From assembly GCA_964402955.1 (NCBI GenBank), contig CAYOEZ010000008.1, positions 1 to 48,169 on the forward strand: a DNA stretch of 48,169 nucleotides, written 5' to 3'. Below, piece by piece: positions 30,330 through 38,572 of the stretch. The notes beneath the pieces are model-generated. The model did not search any database, had not been told where the DNA came from, and was given only the letters and a program-made list of their open reading frames with translations. The position numbers and the translations under genes are program-made. Positions within the stretch are counted from its first letter, which is position 1; every line of letters begins with the position of its first letter. This DNA comes from CAYOEZ01 sp964402955. GTDB taxonomy: Bacteria; Chloroflexota; DTOL01; DAOUCN01.

Positions 30330-31397
30330 TCAGCGGTCTGTGCTCCATCGTCGCAGACCGGGACCGGTCGTGACGAAAACTAGCAGCGCCATGATAGTGG
30401 CTGATGCAAGACACCAGATGCAGACCGCATCGATGACGAATAGCTCCAGGCTGGTCAGGTAGATCGACAAAACGACGCCGAACAAGGCCATGGCGAAGAC
30501 AGCGAACGGCGCATAGTCAGCCAGTGCGTCGTCGCGCAGCTTCGACCACAGCCATGCTGCCAGCAGCGCAACGTAGCCGGCCAGGCCGAGAATGCCAACG
30601 GGCAGAATGCCGAACAGGCGTGCATATGGGCTGTTCTGCACCGCATTGCAGTCGCCGACCGGCCCGCACACGGCCACTGTCTGTGTCGTTTCGATGAATG
30701 ATAGATAGCTTGCGACCGCTATGCCGATGACACACAGAGCGGGAACGAGGTACATGCCCCACAGCGGGCCCTGTGGCATGGTCTTTCCTTGCCATGTGCG
30801 CACGATGCCGGCCACTGCGTACAATGCGGAGGCGATGAGCAAGAGCAGCACGATCCACGCCAGTGTAAAGCCTTTGTCTTTCATCACTTCGCCGGTTGCT
30901 GCCGGTTGCCCGCTGGAGCCTGCGACGCTGGCGATGTTCTCCAGCCCCGGGAGCTTGGGCAGGTCCACGCCGCCGGATGCCAGATGCTGCTCAATAAGCC
31001 CGGGCAACTCGGCAGGTATCTGCAACGAGCCAATCAGTCCCTTATTGCCGATGATGAGAAAGGGAACGCCGACCGAACCAGAGGGGAAACCAAGAGCAGC
31101 AGAGGCGCGATCGAGACGTCCTGACGTGTCCGCATCACGGACTTCGACCTCGATGATCTCGAGTCTTGTTGTGTATTTCTCGCGCAAAGGCAGCAGTACC
31201 TCGGTTTTCACCTTCTCACAGTGCCCGCAGCCTTGCATCCAGAAGATGACAATGCGGACAACGCCTGAGCCAGCCGCCGCCGCCGAAGCGGCGACTGTCA
31301 GCGGCTGAACGCTGCCAGGCGCGAAGGCGCTGGCTGCGGGTGATGCAACTGACAGGACCAGGATGAGCAGTGTGCAGAGCACTAGTCGTAGACGCAT
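30330..31397 (-). CDS. Thioredoxin-like/VKOR fusion (disulphide-forming membrane oxidoreductase)
   Basis: The 355-aa product starts with a signal/anchor helix (LRLVLCTLLILVLSVAS), then a thioredoxin-like domain with CGHC at 57-60 and cis-Pro region GVPFLIIG. A VKOR domain (about 178-345) follows with several membrane helices, Cys244 and Cys250 (CGPVGDC), and the CxxC pair Cys326/Cys329 in VCIWCL. VKOR homologues reoxidise a DsbA-like thioredoxin using quinone. Here the thioredoxin is N-terminal, while many fusions have it at the C-terminus. ATG 31397 has GGGGAG upstream. A good minus-strand promoter is about 230 bp upstream. Confidence 0.88.
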   Translation of the reverse strand: MRLRLVLCTLLILVLSVASPAASAFAPGSVQPLTVAASAAAAGSGVVRIVIFWMQGCGHCEKVKTEVLLPLREKYTTRLEIIEVEVRDADTSGRLDRASAALGFPSGSVGVPFLIIGNKGLIGSLQIPAELPGLIEQHLASGGVDLPKLPGLENIASVAGSSGQPAATGEVMKDKGFTLAWIVLLLLIASALYAVAGIVRTWQGKTMPQGPLWGMYLVPALCVIGIAVASYLSFIETTQTVAVCGPVGDCNAVQNSPYARLFGILPVGILGLAGYVALLAAWLWSKLRDDALADYAPFAVFAMALFGVVLSIYLTSLELFVIDAVCIWCLASATIMALLVFVTTGPGLRRWSTDR

Positions 31398-31623
31398 GAG
31401 TCTCCCCGTGTTTCGATTGATGTGGCCGTCAGTCGCGTTGGCGGCGGCCCGGGCAGGACAAGATGCCAGAATCAAGAACGTGTGCCCAGCGTGTCGGTGG
31501 TTGATGCCTGCCCCATGCACTCCAATACGGCAGCGACAGCCAGTGGAACGGCGTGCTGCCGCTGTTCTGTCCCCCTCTACGCTTGACGTCTGCGAGTTTG
31601 CCTGCGGAAGCACAACAGCGACT

Positions 31624-31652
31624 ATTGTACACTAAACGCCGTTGCGTGACAA
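31624..31652 (-). promoter_or_regulatory. Minus-strand promoter for the Trx-VKOR gene
   Basis: On the minus strand TTGTCA (31652-31647) and TACAAT (31629-31624) are separated by 17 bp. Transcription would start near 31617, leaving a leader of about 220 bases before ATG 31397. That leader shows no gene. Confidence 0.6.
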
Positions 31653-31679
31653 CCGGTCAACGGTATTGTATTTTGCAAC

Positions 31680-31691
31680 ATTGTGTACAAT
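31680..31691. promoter_or_regulatory. Possible operator palindrome between divergent genes
   Basis: ATTGTGTACAAT has complementary arms ATTGT/ACAAT. Its right part GTGTACAAT is also found inverted at 31624-31632, where it forms the -10 box of the minus-strand promoter. A shared regulator site for the two divergent genes is possible but unproven. Confidence 0.3.
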
Positions 31692-31727
31692 CGGCTTTCT
31701 GCCGGCCGCGCGACAGATATATCTTTG

Positions 31728-31767
31728 TTGACGCCTTTGATGCGGTATGCTATGATATAAATGGGAG
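31728..31767 (+). promoter_or_regulatory. Plus-strand promoter and ribosome site of the dehydrogenase
   Basis: TTGACG (31728-31733), a 17-bp spacer and TATGAT (31751-31756) form a near-consensus promoter. GGGAG at 31763-31767 precedes ATG 31774 by six bases. The mRNA would have a leader of only about 11 bases. Confidence 0.75.
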
Positions 31768-31773
31768 AACCCT

Positions 31774-32730
31774 ATGCAGGCCCTCGTCTTCGAGCAGTCT
31801 CTGCGCTATGTGACCAACTACCCCGCCCCGCAGTACAGCACAGGGGAGGCCCTTATCCGCGTCACTCTGGCCGGCATCTGCAACACCGATCTCGAGGTGA
31901 CCCGCGGCTACGCTGACTATCGTGGTATCCTCGGCCATGAATTCGTGGGCGTTGTTGAAGACGCTTCTGATCGCAGCCTGGTGGGCCAGCGCGTGGTGGG
32001 TGAGATCAACATTGCCTGCGGCGCCTGCTCCTACTGCCTGTCGGAGATGCCGGCGCATTGCGCTAACCGTAACGTGCTGGGCATCCGCGCGCACGCCGGC
32101 GCCTTTGCCGACTATTTGACTCTTCCTGAGCGCAATCTACATGTTGTGCCGGCCCCTATACGCGATAACGAGGCGGTTTTCACCGAGCCACTGGCTGCGG
32201 CTTTGCAGGTTGTGCAGCAAGTGCATGTTCATCCGCAAGACCGTGTGGCTGTTCTGGGCGATGGCAAGCTGGGCGCGCTCGTGGCGCAAGTGCTGCGCCT
32301 GACCGGGTGCGATCTGCTGGTAATCGGCCGCCACGCGCAGAAGTTGGCGATTCTGGACAGGCTGGGAATCGCAACGATGCTGGCGCCGGCGGCAGCGGAC
32401 GTGCGCGCCGATATTGTGGTGGAGTGCACGGGGCAACCTGAGGGACTGGAGACGGCGCGCCGGCTCGTTCATCCGCGCGGGACCATCGTGCTCAAGAGTA
32501 CGTTCCATGGCATGGCGCCGGTTGCTCTGTCGCCATATGTTGTCGATGAGATAACGATCGTGGGCTCACGGTGCGGGCCGTTCGCCGCAGCGTTGCGCCT
32601 GCTGCAGAATCGGTTGGTTGACGTCGGACCGCTGTTGTCGGCGGTCTATCCGCTTGCAGCCGGCGTCGAAGCAATGGCGCGCGCCGCAACGCCTGGGATG
32701 ATGAAGGTCTTGCTACAACCACAGAGTTGA
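31774..32730 (+). CDS. Zinc-dependent medium-chain alcohol/polyol dehydrogenase
   Basis: This 318-aa protein is an MDR enzyme. The catalytic zinc ligands are in AGICNTDLE (C36) and GHEFVGVV (H55-E56); the structural zinc site is C82, C85, C88 and C96 in CGACSYCLSEMPAHC. The Rossmann fold has VAVLGDGKLGALVAQ, where the usual GxGxxG is GDGKLG. The substrate cannot be told; threonine or sorbitol dehydrogenase relatives are alternatives. It is slightly short for the family (about 340-350). It probably forms an operon with the small membrane protein 15 bp downstream. Confidence 0.88.
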   Translation: MQALVFEQSLRYVTNYPAPQYSTGEALIRVTLAGICNTDLEVTRGYADYRGILGHEFVGVVEDASDRSLVGQRVVGEINIACGACSYCLSEMPAHCANRNVLGIRAHAGAFADYLTLPERNLHVVPAPIRDNEAVFTEPLAAALQVVQQVHVHPQDRVAVLGDGKLGALVAQVLRLTGCDLLVIGRHAQKLAILDRLGIATMLAPAAADVRADIVVECTGQPEGLETARRLVHPRGTIVLKSTFHGMAPVALSPYVVDEITIVGSRCGPFAAALRLLQNRLVDVGPLLSAVYPLAAGVEAMARAATPGMMKVLLQPQS

Positions 32731-32744
32731 TGAGGTGACACAAC

Positions 32745-33020
32745 ATGAGTGACGACAAAAAAGCTGTTGTCCGGCCCAATCGCGTGCCGTTCTACGTCGG
32801 AATTGGCGCTGCCACTGTTGCCATTGTTCTTTCGATCGCAGGCATGATCCGCAATACGGGGCTTGTTGCGCTGACCCCTGTCTCATTGCTCCTGGTGGTG
32901 CTCATCGCCGGCGGATCGTGGGGCGTCGTGGCATGGGCGATCACCACGGCAGTGTACGACGTCGAGGAAGACGTGGCCAGCGGCGAGGAGCCCGTTGCGC
33001 CAGATGCCGGGCAGCGCTGA
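32745..33020 (+). CDS. Small two-helix membrane protein
   Basis: The 91-aa product has two hydrophobic helices (VGIGAATVAIVLSIAGMI and VSLLLVVLIAGGSWGVVAWA) separated by a short turn, with a basic N-terminus and an acidic C-terminal tail. GAGGTGA lies seven bases before the ATG. It starts 15 bp after the dehydrogenase. No family is recognised. Confidence 0.7.
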   Translation: MSDDKKAVVRPNRVPFYVGIGAATVAIVLSIAGMIRNTGLVALTPVSLLLVVLIAGGSWGVVAWAITTAVYDVEEDVASGEEPVAPDAGQR

Positions 33021-33045
33021 GCCGGGCTGGCGGTCGCCGGACGAC

Positions 33046-33246
33046 GATCCGCAGATGACACCCGATGCCCGATGGGGCGGGGCAGGCTCTACTGCGGGGT
33101 GAGCTTCGCAGATCAACACCCGATAGACGGGGTGAGCTTCGCAGATAGGACGACCGTTGGTCTGCCATCTTTGCCCGAGTCTGCGGCTTTTCATCTGCGT
33201 GCATCTGTGAAGCTCACCCCGCAGTATCGGGTGTCATCTGCGGATC
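33046..33246. repeat. MITE-like element with perfect 21-bp terminal inverted repeats
   Basis: The 21-bp end at 33046-33066 (starting GATCCGCAGATGACACCC) is exactly complementary to 33226-33246. Further in, ACTGCGGGGTGAGCTTCGCA (from about 33090) is matched by the inverse of 33204-33225, but the left arm carries an extra 24-bp block with GGCGGGGCAGGCTCT. The centre has CCCGATAGACGGGGTGAGCT. There is no gene inside. The rest of the interval to 33362 also lacks a gene. Confidence 0.85.
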
Positions 33247-33362
33247 CCCGCCACGAGCGTTTTTTCACCATGATAGCAGGTTGGTTGAGTTAGTAGCCGG
33301 ACAATGGCGTTACTGTGTCCATGATGGATGCAGAACCAGAGGTCCACAACGGAGGCAACACA

Positions 33363-35867
33363 ATGAAAGCAGTGGTGATGGCTGGTGGTGAGGGATCACG
33401 TCTCCGTCCGCTCACGATCGAGCGCCCAAAACCTATGATGCCGATCGTCAACAAGTCAGTGATGGCCCACATCATTGATCTGTTGAAGCAGCATGGTATC
33501 ATTGACATCGTCGTGACCGTGCAGTACTTGGCTAACGAGATCCAGCAAGCATTCGGCGACGGCGAGGCGTACGGCGTCAACATACAATATTCGCTGGAAG
33601 CGACGCCTCTTGGTACGGGTGGGAGCGTCAAGAACGCCCAGGACTTCCTCGACGGCACGTTCTTGGTCATTTCGGGCGACGCCATGACCGATATCGACTT
33701 GACTGCTGTCATCGATTATCACCGCCAGCAGAAGGCGATGGCAACGCTGACCCTGTACCGTGTGCCGAACCCCCTCGAATTTGGCGTCGTCATCCTCGAC
33801 GAGGCCGGTCATGTGCGCCAGTTTCAGGAAAAACCAAGCTGGGGAGAGGTCTTCTCCGACACGATCAACACGGGCATCTACGTTCTTGAGCCAAAGGCGC
33901 TTGACTACTTCCCCAAGAACAAGGTTTTCGATTTCAGCCAGGATCTTTTCCCCCTGTTACTGAAGAATGGAGACCCTATCTACGGCTACGTAGCGTCCGG
34001 TTACTGGACAGATGTCGGCAGCATCCAGGAGTATATGCGGGCGTCGGCCGACGTTCTCTACGGCAAGGTCAGACTGAATGAGCCGATTGGTGAAAACATT
34101 GGGGGCGACATTTTCGTGAAAGAAGATGTCGAGATCGCCGCTGACGCGCGCCTGTATGGACCGATCTACCTCGGACGTGGCGTCAAGATCAAAGGGGGCG
34201 TCGAAATCCACGGACCGACGGTGATTCGCGATGACACGATCATCGATGCACGCTCATTTATCGAGCGCAGCCTGATCTGGCGCAACTGCTACATCGGCGA
34301 GCGGGTGGAACTGCGCGGAGCGATCGTGTGCCGGCAGTGCAATATTCATAGCAATGCGTTCGTCTCCGAAGGCGCCGTTATCGGCGACAGTACGACTGTC
34401 GGCGAGTCTGCGATCATCCACCCCAACGTGAAGATATGGCCAAACAAGAACATCGAGTCGGGCGCGATTATCAAGAGCAGCTTGATCTGGGGATCGCAGG
34501 CGCGCCGTGCCCTCTTCAGCCGCTTCGGAGTGACCGGTCTGGTGAATGTGGATGTCACTCCTGAGTTTGCGGCGAAGCTGGGCGCCGCCTACGGCGCAAC
34601 GCTGCCCAAAGGATCATTGGTGACGATTAACCGTGATCCCCATCGCACTCCGCAGATGATCAAGCGGGCGATGATCTCCGGCTTGCCATCTGCCGGTATC
34701 AACGTCGACGACGTGCGGACGATGCCGATTCCTGTTGCCCGCTATTTGACACGGTGGAGCAACGCAGCCGGTGGCATTCACGTGCGCGTGTCGCCATTCG
34801 ACAATCGTGTCGTCGATATCAAGTTCTTTGACAAGCGTGGCCTCGATATCGACCGCGCCACCGAGCGCAAGATTGAGAATGCTTTCTTCCGTGAGGACTT
34901 TCGGCGCGTCTATCTGGACGACATCGGGGCGATTGCCACGGTCGCGCCAGCGCAGTCGGCTGCCAACTATGTCCAGGGTTTCATGAAAGCAGTCAATGCC
35001 GACGTGATTCGCAAAGAGAGTTTCCGTGTCGTCGTTGACTATGCCTTCGCCACGACCTCTCTCATTCTGCCGACCATTATTGACCAGCTTGGCGTGCGAG
35101 CTGTCTACCTGAATGCGACGATCGAAGAACGCAAGGTGACGATTCCTCCCGAAGAGTTCGAGATCGCGTTGCAGCAGCTGGCGCGTATCTGTAACCCGCT
35201 CGAAGCAGACCTGGCGTTGCGCTTTGATGTGGGCGGCGAGAAGATTTTCCTGATCGACGATCAGGGACAGATTCTGCAGGGTACGACGGCATTGGCCGCT
35301 TTTGCCATTCTTGCCTTCCAGTCCCACGGCGGAGGGACGATCGCCGTGCCGGTCACGCAGCCGTCTGTGTTCGAGCGCATCGCCGCTAAGTACGGGGGCA
35401 AGGTGCTGCGCACCAAGATTGACCCATCGGCCCTGATGCAGGCAGCGACCAAGGATGATGTGATCCTCGCCGGAGATGGCGCAGGCAACTACATCATCCC
35501 GCAGTTCCAGCCTGCCGTTGATGGCCTCATCGCCTTTGCCAAGCTGCTGGAGTATCTGGCCGAGCACAAGACCGTTCTGTCTCGGGTTGTCGCTGCTGTC
35601 CCGGCCTACTATGTCGCCAATCGCAATGTTCCTTGCCCGTGGGACGCGAAGGGCAAGGTGATGCGCCTGCTCAACGATCGCTACAAGGAGCAGAAGGGCA
35701 AGCAGATCGATGGCATTAAGATCGAGATGGGCGCAGAGTGGGTGCTTGTGTTGCCTGACCCCGACCGTCCGTTGTGTCGCGTCTACAGCGAAGGCGAGTC
35801 TCAGGAGCGCGCCCAGCAACTCCTCGATGAGTACTCGCAGGTGGTTGAGGAAATGCAGCGCGCATAG
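33363..35867 (+). CDS. Mannose-1-phosphate guanylyltransferase/phosphomannomutase-like fusion
   Basis: The product is 834 aa. Residues 1-235 are a nucleotidyltransferase (MKAVVMAGGEGSRLRPLT, KPMMPIVNK, GTGGSVKNAQDF, SGDAMTDIDL). A left-handed beta-helix with hexapeptide repeats follows (about 250-390: IFVKEDVEIAADARLYGPIY). The C-terminal half is phosphohexomutase-like (about 400-834). In this half the catalytic-serine loop, normally TASHNP, reads RVSPFD: Ser is kept but its surroundings differ, so mutase activity is uncertain. It supplies sugar nucleotides for surface polysaccharide (inference). GGAGG precedes ATG 33363. Confidence 0.9.
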   Translation: MKAVVMAGGEGSRLRPLTIERPKPMMPIVNKSVMAHIIDLLKQHGIIDIVVTVQYLANEIQQAFGDGEAYGVNIQYSLEATPLGTGGSVKNAQDFLDGTFLVISGDAMTDIDLTAVIDYHRQQKAMATLTLYRVPNPLEFGVVILDEAGHVRQFQEKPSWGEVFSDTINTGIYVLEPKALDYFPKNKVFDFSQDLFPLLLKNGDPIYGYVASGYWTDVGSIQEYMRASADVLYGKVRLNEPIGENIGGDIFVKEDVEIAADARLYGPIYLGRGVKIKGGVEIHGPTVIRDDTIIDARSFIERSLIWRNCYIGERVELRGAIVCRQCNIHSNAFVSEGAVIGDSTTVGESAIIHPNVKIWPNKNIESGAIIKSSLIWGSQARRALFSRFGVTGLVNVDVTPEFAAKLGAAYGATLPKGSLVTINRDPHRTPQMIKRAMISGLPSAGINVDDVRTMPIPVARYLTRWSNAAGGIHVRVSPFDNRVVDIKFFDKRGLDIDRATERKIENAFFREDFRRVYLDDIGAIATVAPAQSAANYVQGFMKAVNADVIRKESFRVVVDYAFATTSLILPTIIDQLGVRAVYLNATIEERKVTIPPEEFEIALQQLARICNPLEADLALRFDVGGEKIFLIDDQGQILQGTTALAAFAILAFQSHGGGTIAVPVTQPSVFERIAAKYGGKVLRTKIDPSALMQAATKDDVILAGDGAGNYIIPQFQPAVDGLIAFAKLLEYLAEHKTVLSRVVAAVPAYYVANRNVPCPWDAKGKVMRLLNDRYKEQKGKQIDGIKIEMGAEWVLVLPDPDRPLCRVYSEGESQERAQQLLDEYSQVVEEMQRA

Positions 35868-35869
35868 AT

Positions 35870-36754
35870 GTGGATCAAACAACCGACCAGGATGTGTACA
35901 CCAACGTGAAGATTGCACTTGCTCAGATCGGCCCGCGGCTGGGAGACGTCGCCGCGAATCTACAGCAACATCTGGACGTCATTGCCAGGGCAAAGAGCGG
36001 CGGCGCACAGGTTGTGTGCTTTCCCGAGCTGTCGCTGACCGGCTACTACCTGCGCGATCTCACGGCAACCGTTGCGGCGCGACCAGAAGCCAGCGATCCT
36101 GTGTTTGGTCAGCTCCTGGCAGCGAGTAAAGAGATCGATATCGTGGTTGGTTTCGTCGAAGAGACCCCGCGCTACCTGTACCACAACAGCGCTGCCTACC
36201 TGTCGGCGGGCGAGGTGGTCCATATCCACCGCAAGGTCTACCTGCCGACCTATGGCATGTTTGATGAACAACGCTTTCTTGCCACCGGCGACGGTGTGCG
36301 CTCATTTGCTACAGCGTTCGGGCGTGTTGCGTTGCTGATCTGTGAGGATATGTGGCATTTGTCGTTGCCCTATCTCGCCTGGCTCGATGGCGCTGACTAT
36401 CTGGTGGGGCTGGTGGCTTCGCCGGGGCGCGGTGTACACGCCGGCAGTCCGCGCCTGGCATCGGCGGAGGCCTGGGAGACGCTTGGACGCACTTTGGCGC
36501 AGTTCTTCACCTCCTATGTGACGATGGTCAACCGGGTCGGCTATGAAGATGGCGTCAGCTTCTTTGGCAGCTCGCTGGCTGTCGGCCCATCGGGCCATGT
36601 GCTTGCCCGCGCCGCCGATCTGGATGCAGACCTGGTGATTGTTGATCTCGATCCGGCCCGTCTGCGCCGCGAGCGCATCAACTACCCGCTCCTGCGTGAC
36701 GAGCGCCCAGAGCTCACGCTGCGTGAGTTGCAGAGGATTATAGGCAAGGGGTAG
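35870..36754 (+). CDS. Carbon-nitrogen hydrolase (nitrilase superfamily), likely NadE-linked amidase
   Basis: This 294-aa protein has the catalytic Glu-Lys-Cys triad of the nitrilase superfamily: E53 in CFPELSLTGYY, K122 in HRKVYLPTYGMF, and C158 in LLICEDMWHL. The MFDEQRF and FFGSSLAVGPSG segments match the glutaminase domain of NAD synthetase. The ammonia-dependent NadE encoded 480 bp downstream lacks such a domain, so the two may act together as a split glutamine-dependent NAD synthetase (inference). The GTG start at 35870 lies 2 bp after the upstream stop; another GTG at 35906 is possible. Confidence 0.85.
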   Translation: MDQTTDQDVYTNVKIALAQIGPRLGDVAANLQQHLDVIARAKSGGAQVVCFPELSLTGYYLRDLTATVAARPEASDPVFGQLLAASKEIDIVVGFVEETPRYLYHNSAAYLSAGEVVHIHRKVYLPTYGMFDEQRFLATGDGVRSFATAFGRVALLICEDMWHLSLPYLAWLDGADYLVGLVASPGRGVHAGSPRLASAEAWETLGRTLAQFFTSYVTMVNRVGYEDGVSFFGSSLAVGPSGHVLARAADLDADLVIVDLDPARLRRERINYPLLRDERPELTLRELQRIIGKG

Positions 36755-36758
36755 GCAG

Positions 36759-37184
36759 ATGGTTGACTGTCTTTTTTGCCGGATTGCGCGCCGAGAGGGG
36801 CAGGCTTCCATCGTCTTCGAGGATGACGTCTCGTTGGCGTTTCTGGACGTTCGTCCACTCTTTCTGGGCCACTGTCTGGTTGTCCCGAACCAGCACTATG
36901 AGACGATGCTCGATCTCCCCCCTGATCTGGCGGGGCGGCTCTTCGTCAATACTCAGGTGGTGGCGCGCGCTGTGGAGTATGCGATGGAGGCAGATGGCAT
37001 ACTTGTGGCGCTGAACGACCGCGTCAGCCAGAGCGTGCCTCATGTGCACATTCACATCGTACCACGGCGGCACGGCGATGGCTGGCATGGTTTCTTCTGG
37101 CCGCGCCAGCATTACTCTGATGTGGCTGAGATGGAGCGGGTGGCCCAATCGATCCGGGCTGCGCTCAGTGTGGCGCGCGGCTAG
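36759..37184 (+). CDS. HIT-family nucleotide hydrolase
   Basis: This 141-aa protein has the histidine triad HVHIHIVPR at residues 95-103 and the N-terminal zinc Cys pair of HIT proteins in CLFC. The FLGHCLVVPNQHYETM segment is typical for Hint/HIT enzymes, which hydrolyse AMP-linked substrates. GGGGTAG lies before the ATG, and the gene begins 4 bp after the amidase, so it belongs to the same operon as the NAD genes. Confidence 0.93.
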   Translation: MVDCLFCRIARREGQASIVFEDDVSLAFLDVRPLFLGHCLVVPNQHYETMLDLPPDLAGRLFVNTQVVARAVEYAMEADGILVALNDRVSQSVPHVHIHIVPRRHGDGWHGFFWPRQHYSDVAEMERVAQSIRAALSVARG

Positions 37185-37233
37185 CCCTGTCCTACAGAGA
37201 TTCTGACCCTTATACTATTCTCTTGAGGCGTTC

Positions 37234-38067
37234 ATGGACGATCTACTTGCACGGCTGCAATTAAACACTGATCTCGCCCGCCGGCTCATTGTCGGCTTCT
37301 TGCGCGATGAGCTGGGTAAGATGGGCTTCTCGCGCGGGGTGCTTGGCCTGTCGGGAGGGATTGACTCCAGCCTGGTTGCCTTTCTGGCTGCCGAGGCGCT
37401 GGGCCGCGAGAATGTGCTGGCGGTGATGATGCCCTACCGCACATCGAACCCCGAGAGCGAAGGCGATGCACGCAAGGTGATCGCAGCCCTGGGCATTCCC
37501 TGGAAAAAGATAGACATTACGCCGATGGCGGAGCCGCTGCTGGCGCAGGTTCCCGCCGATGCCTCGCGGCGGCGCGGCAACATCATGGCCCGTACGCGCA
37601 TGATCTGTCTTTATGACCAATCGGAGGAGTGGAAAGGGCTGGTCCTGGGCACGAGCAACAAAACCGAAACGTTGCTCGGGTACACAACGGTCTTTGGCGA
37701 CAACGCCGCGGCTGTCCATCCCATTGCGGATCTGTACAAGTGCCAGATCCGCCAACTGGCGCGGGCGGTGGGTGTACCGGACAGCGTCATCACTAAAGCG
37801 CCATCCGCCGACTTGTGGGCAGGGCAGACGGATGAGGGTGAGCTTGGCTTCACTTATGACGAGGCTGACCAGGTTCTGTACTTGCTGGTGGACCTACGCT
37901 ACACGGCGGAGGAAGTCGTCGCTCGTGGCTTCGATGCTGCGGTCGTGCGGCGCGTGGTGCGCCTGATTCGCCAGAACCAGTTCAAGCGCGTCCCGCCGCC
38001 GATCTGCAAGATCAGCACGCGCACTGTCGGCGTCGATTTTCTCTATTTGCGCGATTGGGGGACGTAG
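37234..38067 (+). CDS. nadE: NH3-dependent NAD(+) synthetase
   Basis: The 277-aa protein has the ATP-pyrophosphatase P-loop SGGIDSS at residues 40-46, then MMPYRTSNPESEGDA, a GTSNKTETLLGY motif and FGDNAAAVHPIADLYK, all NadE hallmarks. It forms NAD from deamido-NAD with ammonia. No glutaminase domain is attached; the nitrilase-like protein at 35870 may supply ammonia. A TATACT box is seen at 37211-37216, so it may have its own promoter in addition to the operon. Confidence 0.95.
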   Translation: MDDLLARLQLNTDLARRLIVGFLRDELGKMGFSRGVLGLSGGIDSSLVAFLAAEALGRENVLAVMMPYRTSNPESEGDARKVIAALGIPWKKIDITPMAEPLLAQVPADASRRRGNIMARTRMICLYDQSEEWKGLVLGTSNKTETLLGYTTVFGDNAAAVHPIADLYKCQIRQLARAVGVPDSVITKAPSADLWAGQTDEGELGFTYDEADQVLYLLVDLRYTAEEVVARGFDAAVVRRVVRLIRQNQFKRVPPPICKISTRTVGVDFLYLRDWGT

Positions 38068-38068
38068 C

Positions 38069-38392
38069 ATGTTTACCAAGATGACCATACATGGCGGCAC
38101 CAAGTACGTCGGCGTCGACGAGCGGTTGCGCTGGGCGCGCTTTGAGCACCCCGATCTGCAGTTGACGAGCGACCACATCGTCCACGCCGACGACTACGCC
38201 GAGTTCAAGATCACGCTTGTCGTGCCTTCGACGGGAGCGCGATCTGATGGGCACGGGGACTGCCACAAACCTGATTTTGCCAAGTTCGTGCAGAAGGCGG
38301 AAGAGAGCGCGGTCGGCAATGCGCTCGATCATCTCGGCTATTCGAGTGAGGCTGCCATCGCCTTCGAAAAGCGACAAACGGTTGCCAAGTAG
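38069..38392 (+). CDS. Small unknown protein; possible link to ssDNA-annealing proteins
   Basis: This 107-aa frame starts one base after the nadE stop, with GGGGGA inside the end of nadE as ribosome site. The C-terminal half (DFAKFVQKAEESAVGNALDH, then LGYSSE) resembles the KAExxAIGRALAxLGYG segment seen in phage-type Erf/Rad52-like annealing proteins and some actinobacterial proteins. The resemblance is short and the full fold cannot be confirmed. It follows the NAD genes in the operon; no clear functional link is visible. Confidence 0.65.
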   Translation: MFTKMTIHGGTKYVGVDERLRWARFEHPDLQLTSDHIVHADDYAEFKITLVVPSTGARSDGHGDCHKPDFAKFVQKAEESAVGNALDHLGYSSEAAIAFEKRQTVAK

Positions 38393-38474
38393 GGAGCAGG
38401 GAGTAGGGCGCACATTTGCTACAGCCTGCGCCGCTTACACCCGGCTCCCTGCTGCCTGCTCAGGTGACAGGACT

Positions 38475-38503
38475 TTGCCTATTCTTCCGTCTTATACTAT
38501 GAT
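38475..38503 (+). promoter_or_regulatory. Promoter of the penicillin-binding protein gene
   Basis: TTGCCT (38475-38480), a 17-bp spacer and TATGAT (38498-38503). The start GTG is at 38573 with AGGGGA upstream, giving a leader of about 60 bases. The interval 38395-38460 holds short GGGAGCAGGGAGTAGGG-type repeats. Confidence 0.55.
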
Positions 38504-38572
38504 ATGTACCGCCGCAGAGGCGAGTAGCGTTTCCGCGCCAAGGGCCTCTATTCTCTCATTCAGGGGATCTTC

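Noticed and set aside
34614..35918. Long 434-aa minus-strand frame opposite the sugar-nucleotide gene
   Set aside because: It is the antisense shadow of a clearly recognised gene; no family resemblance or ribosome site.
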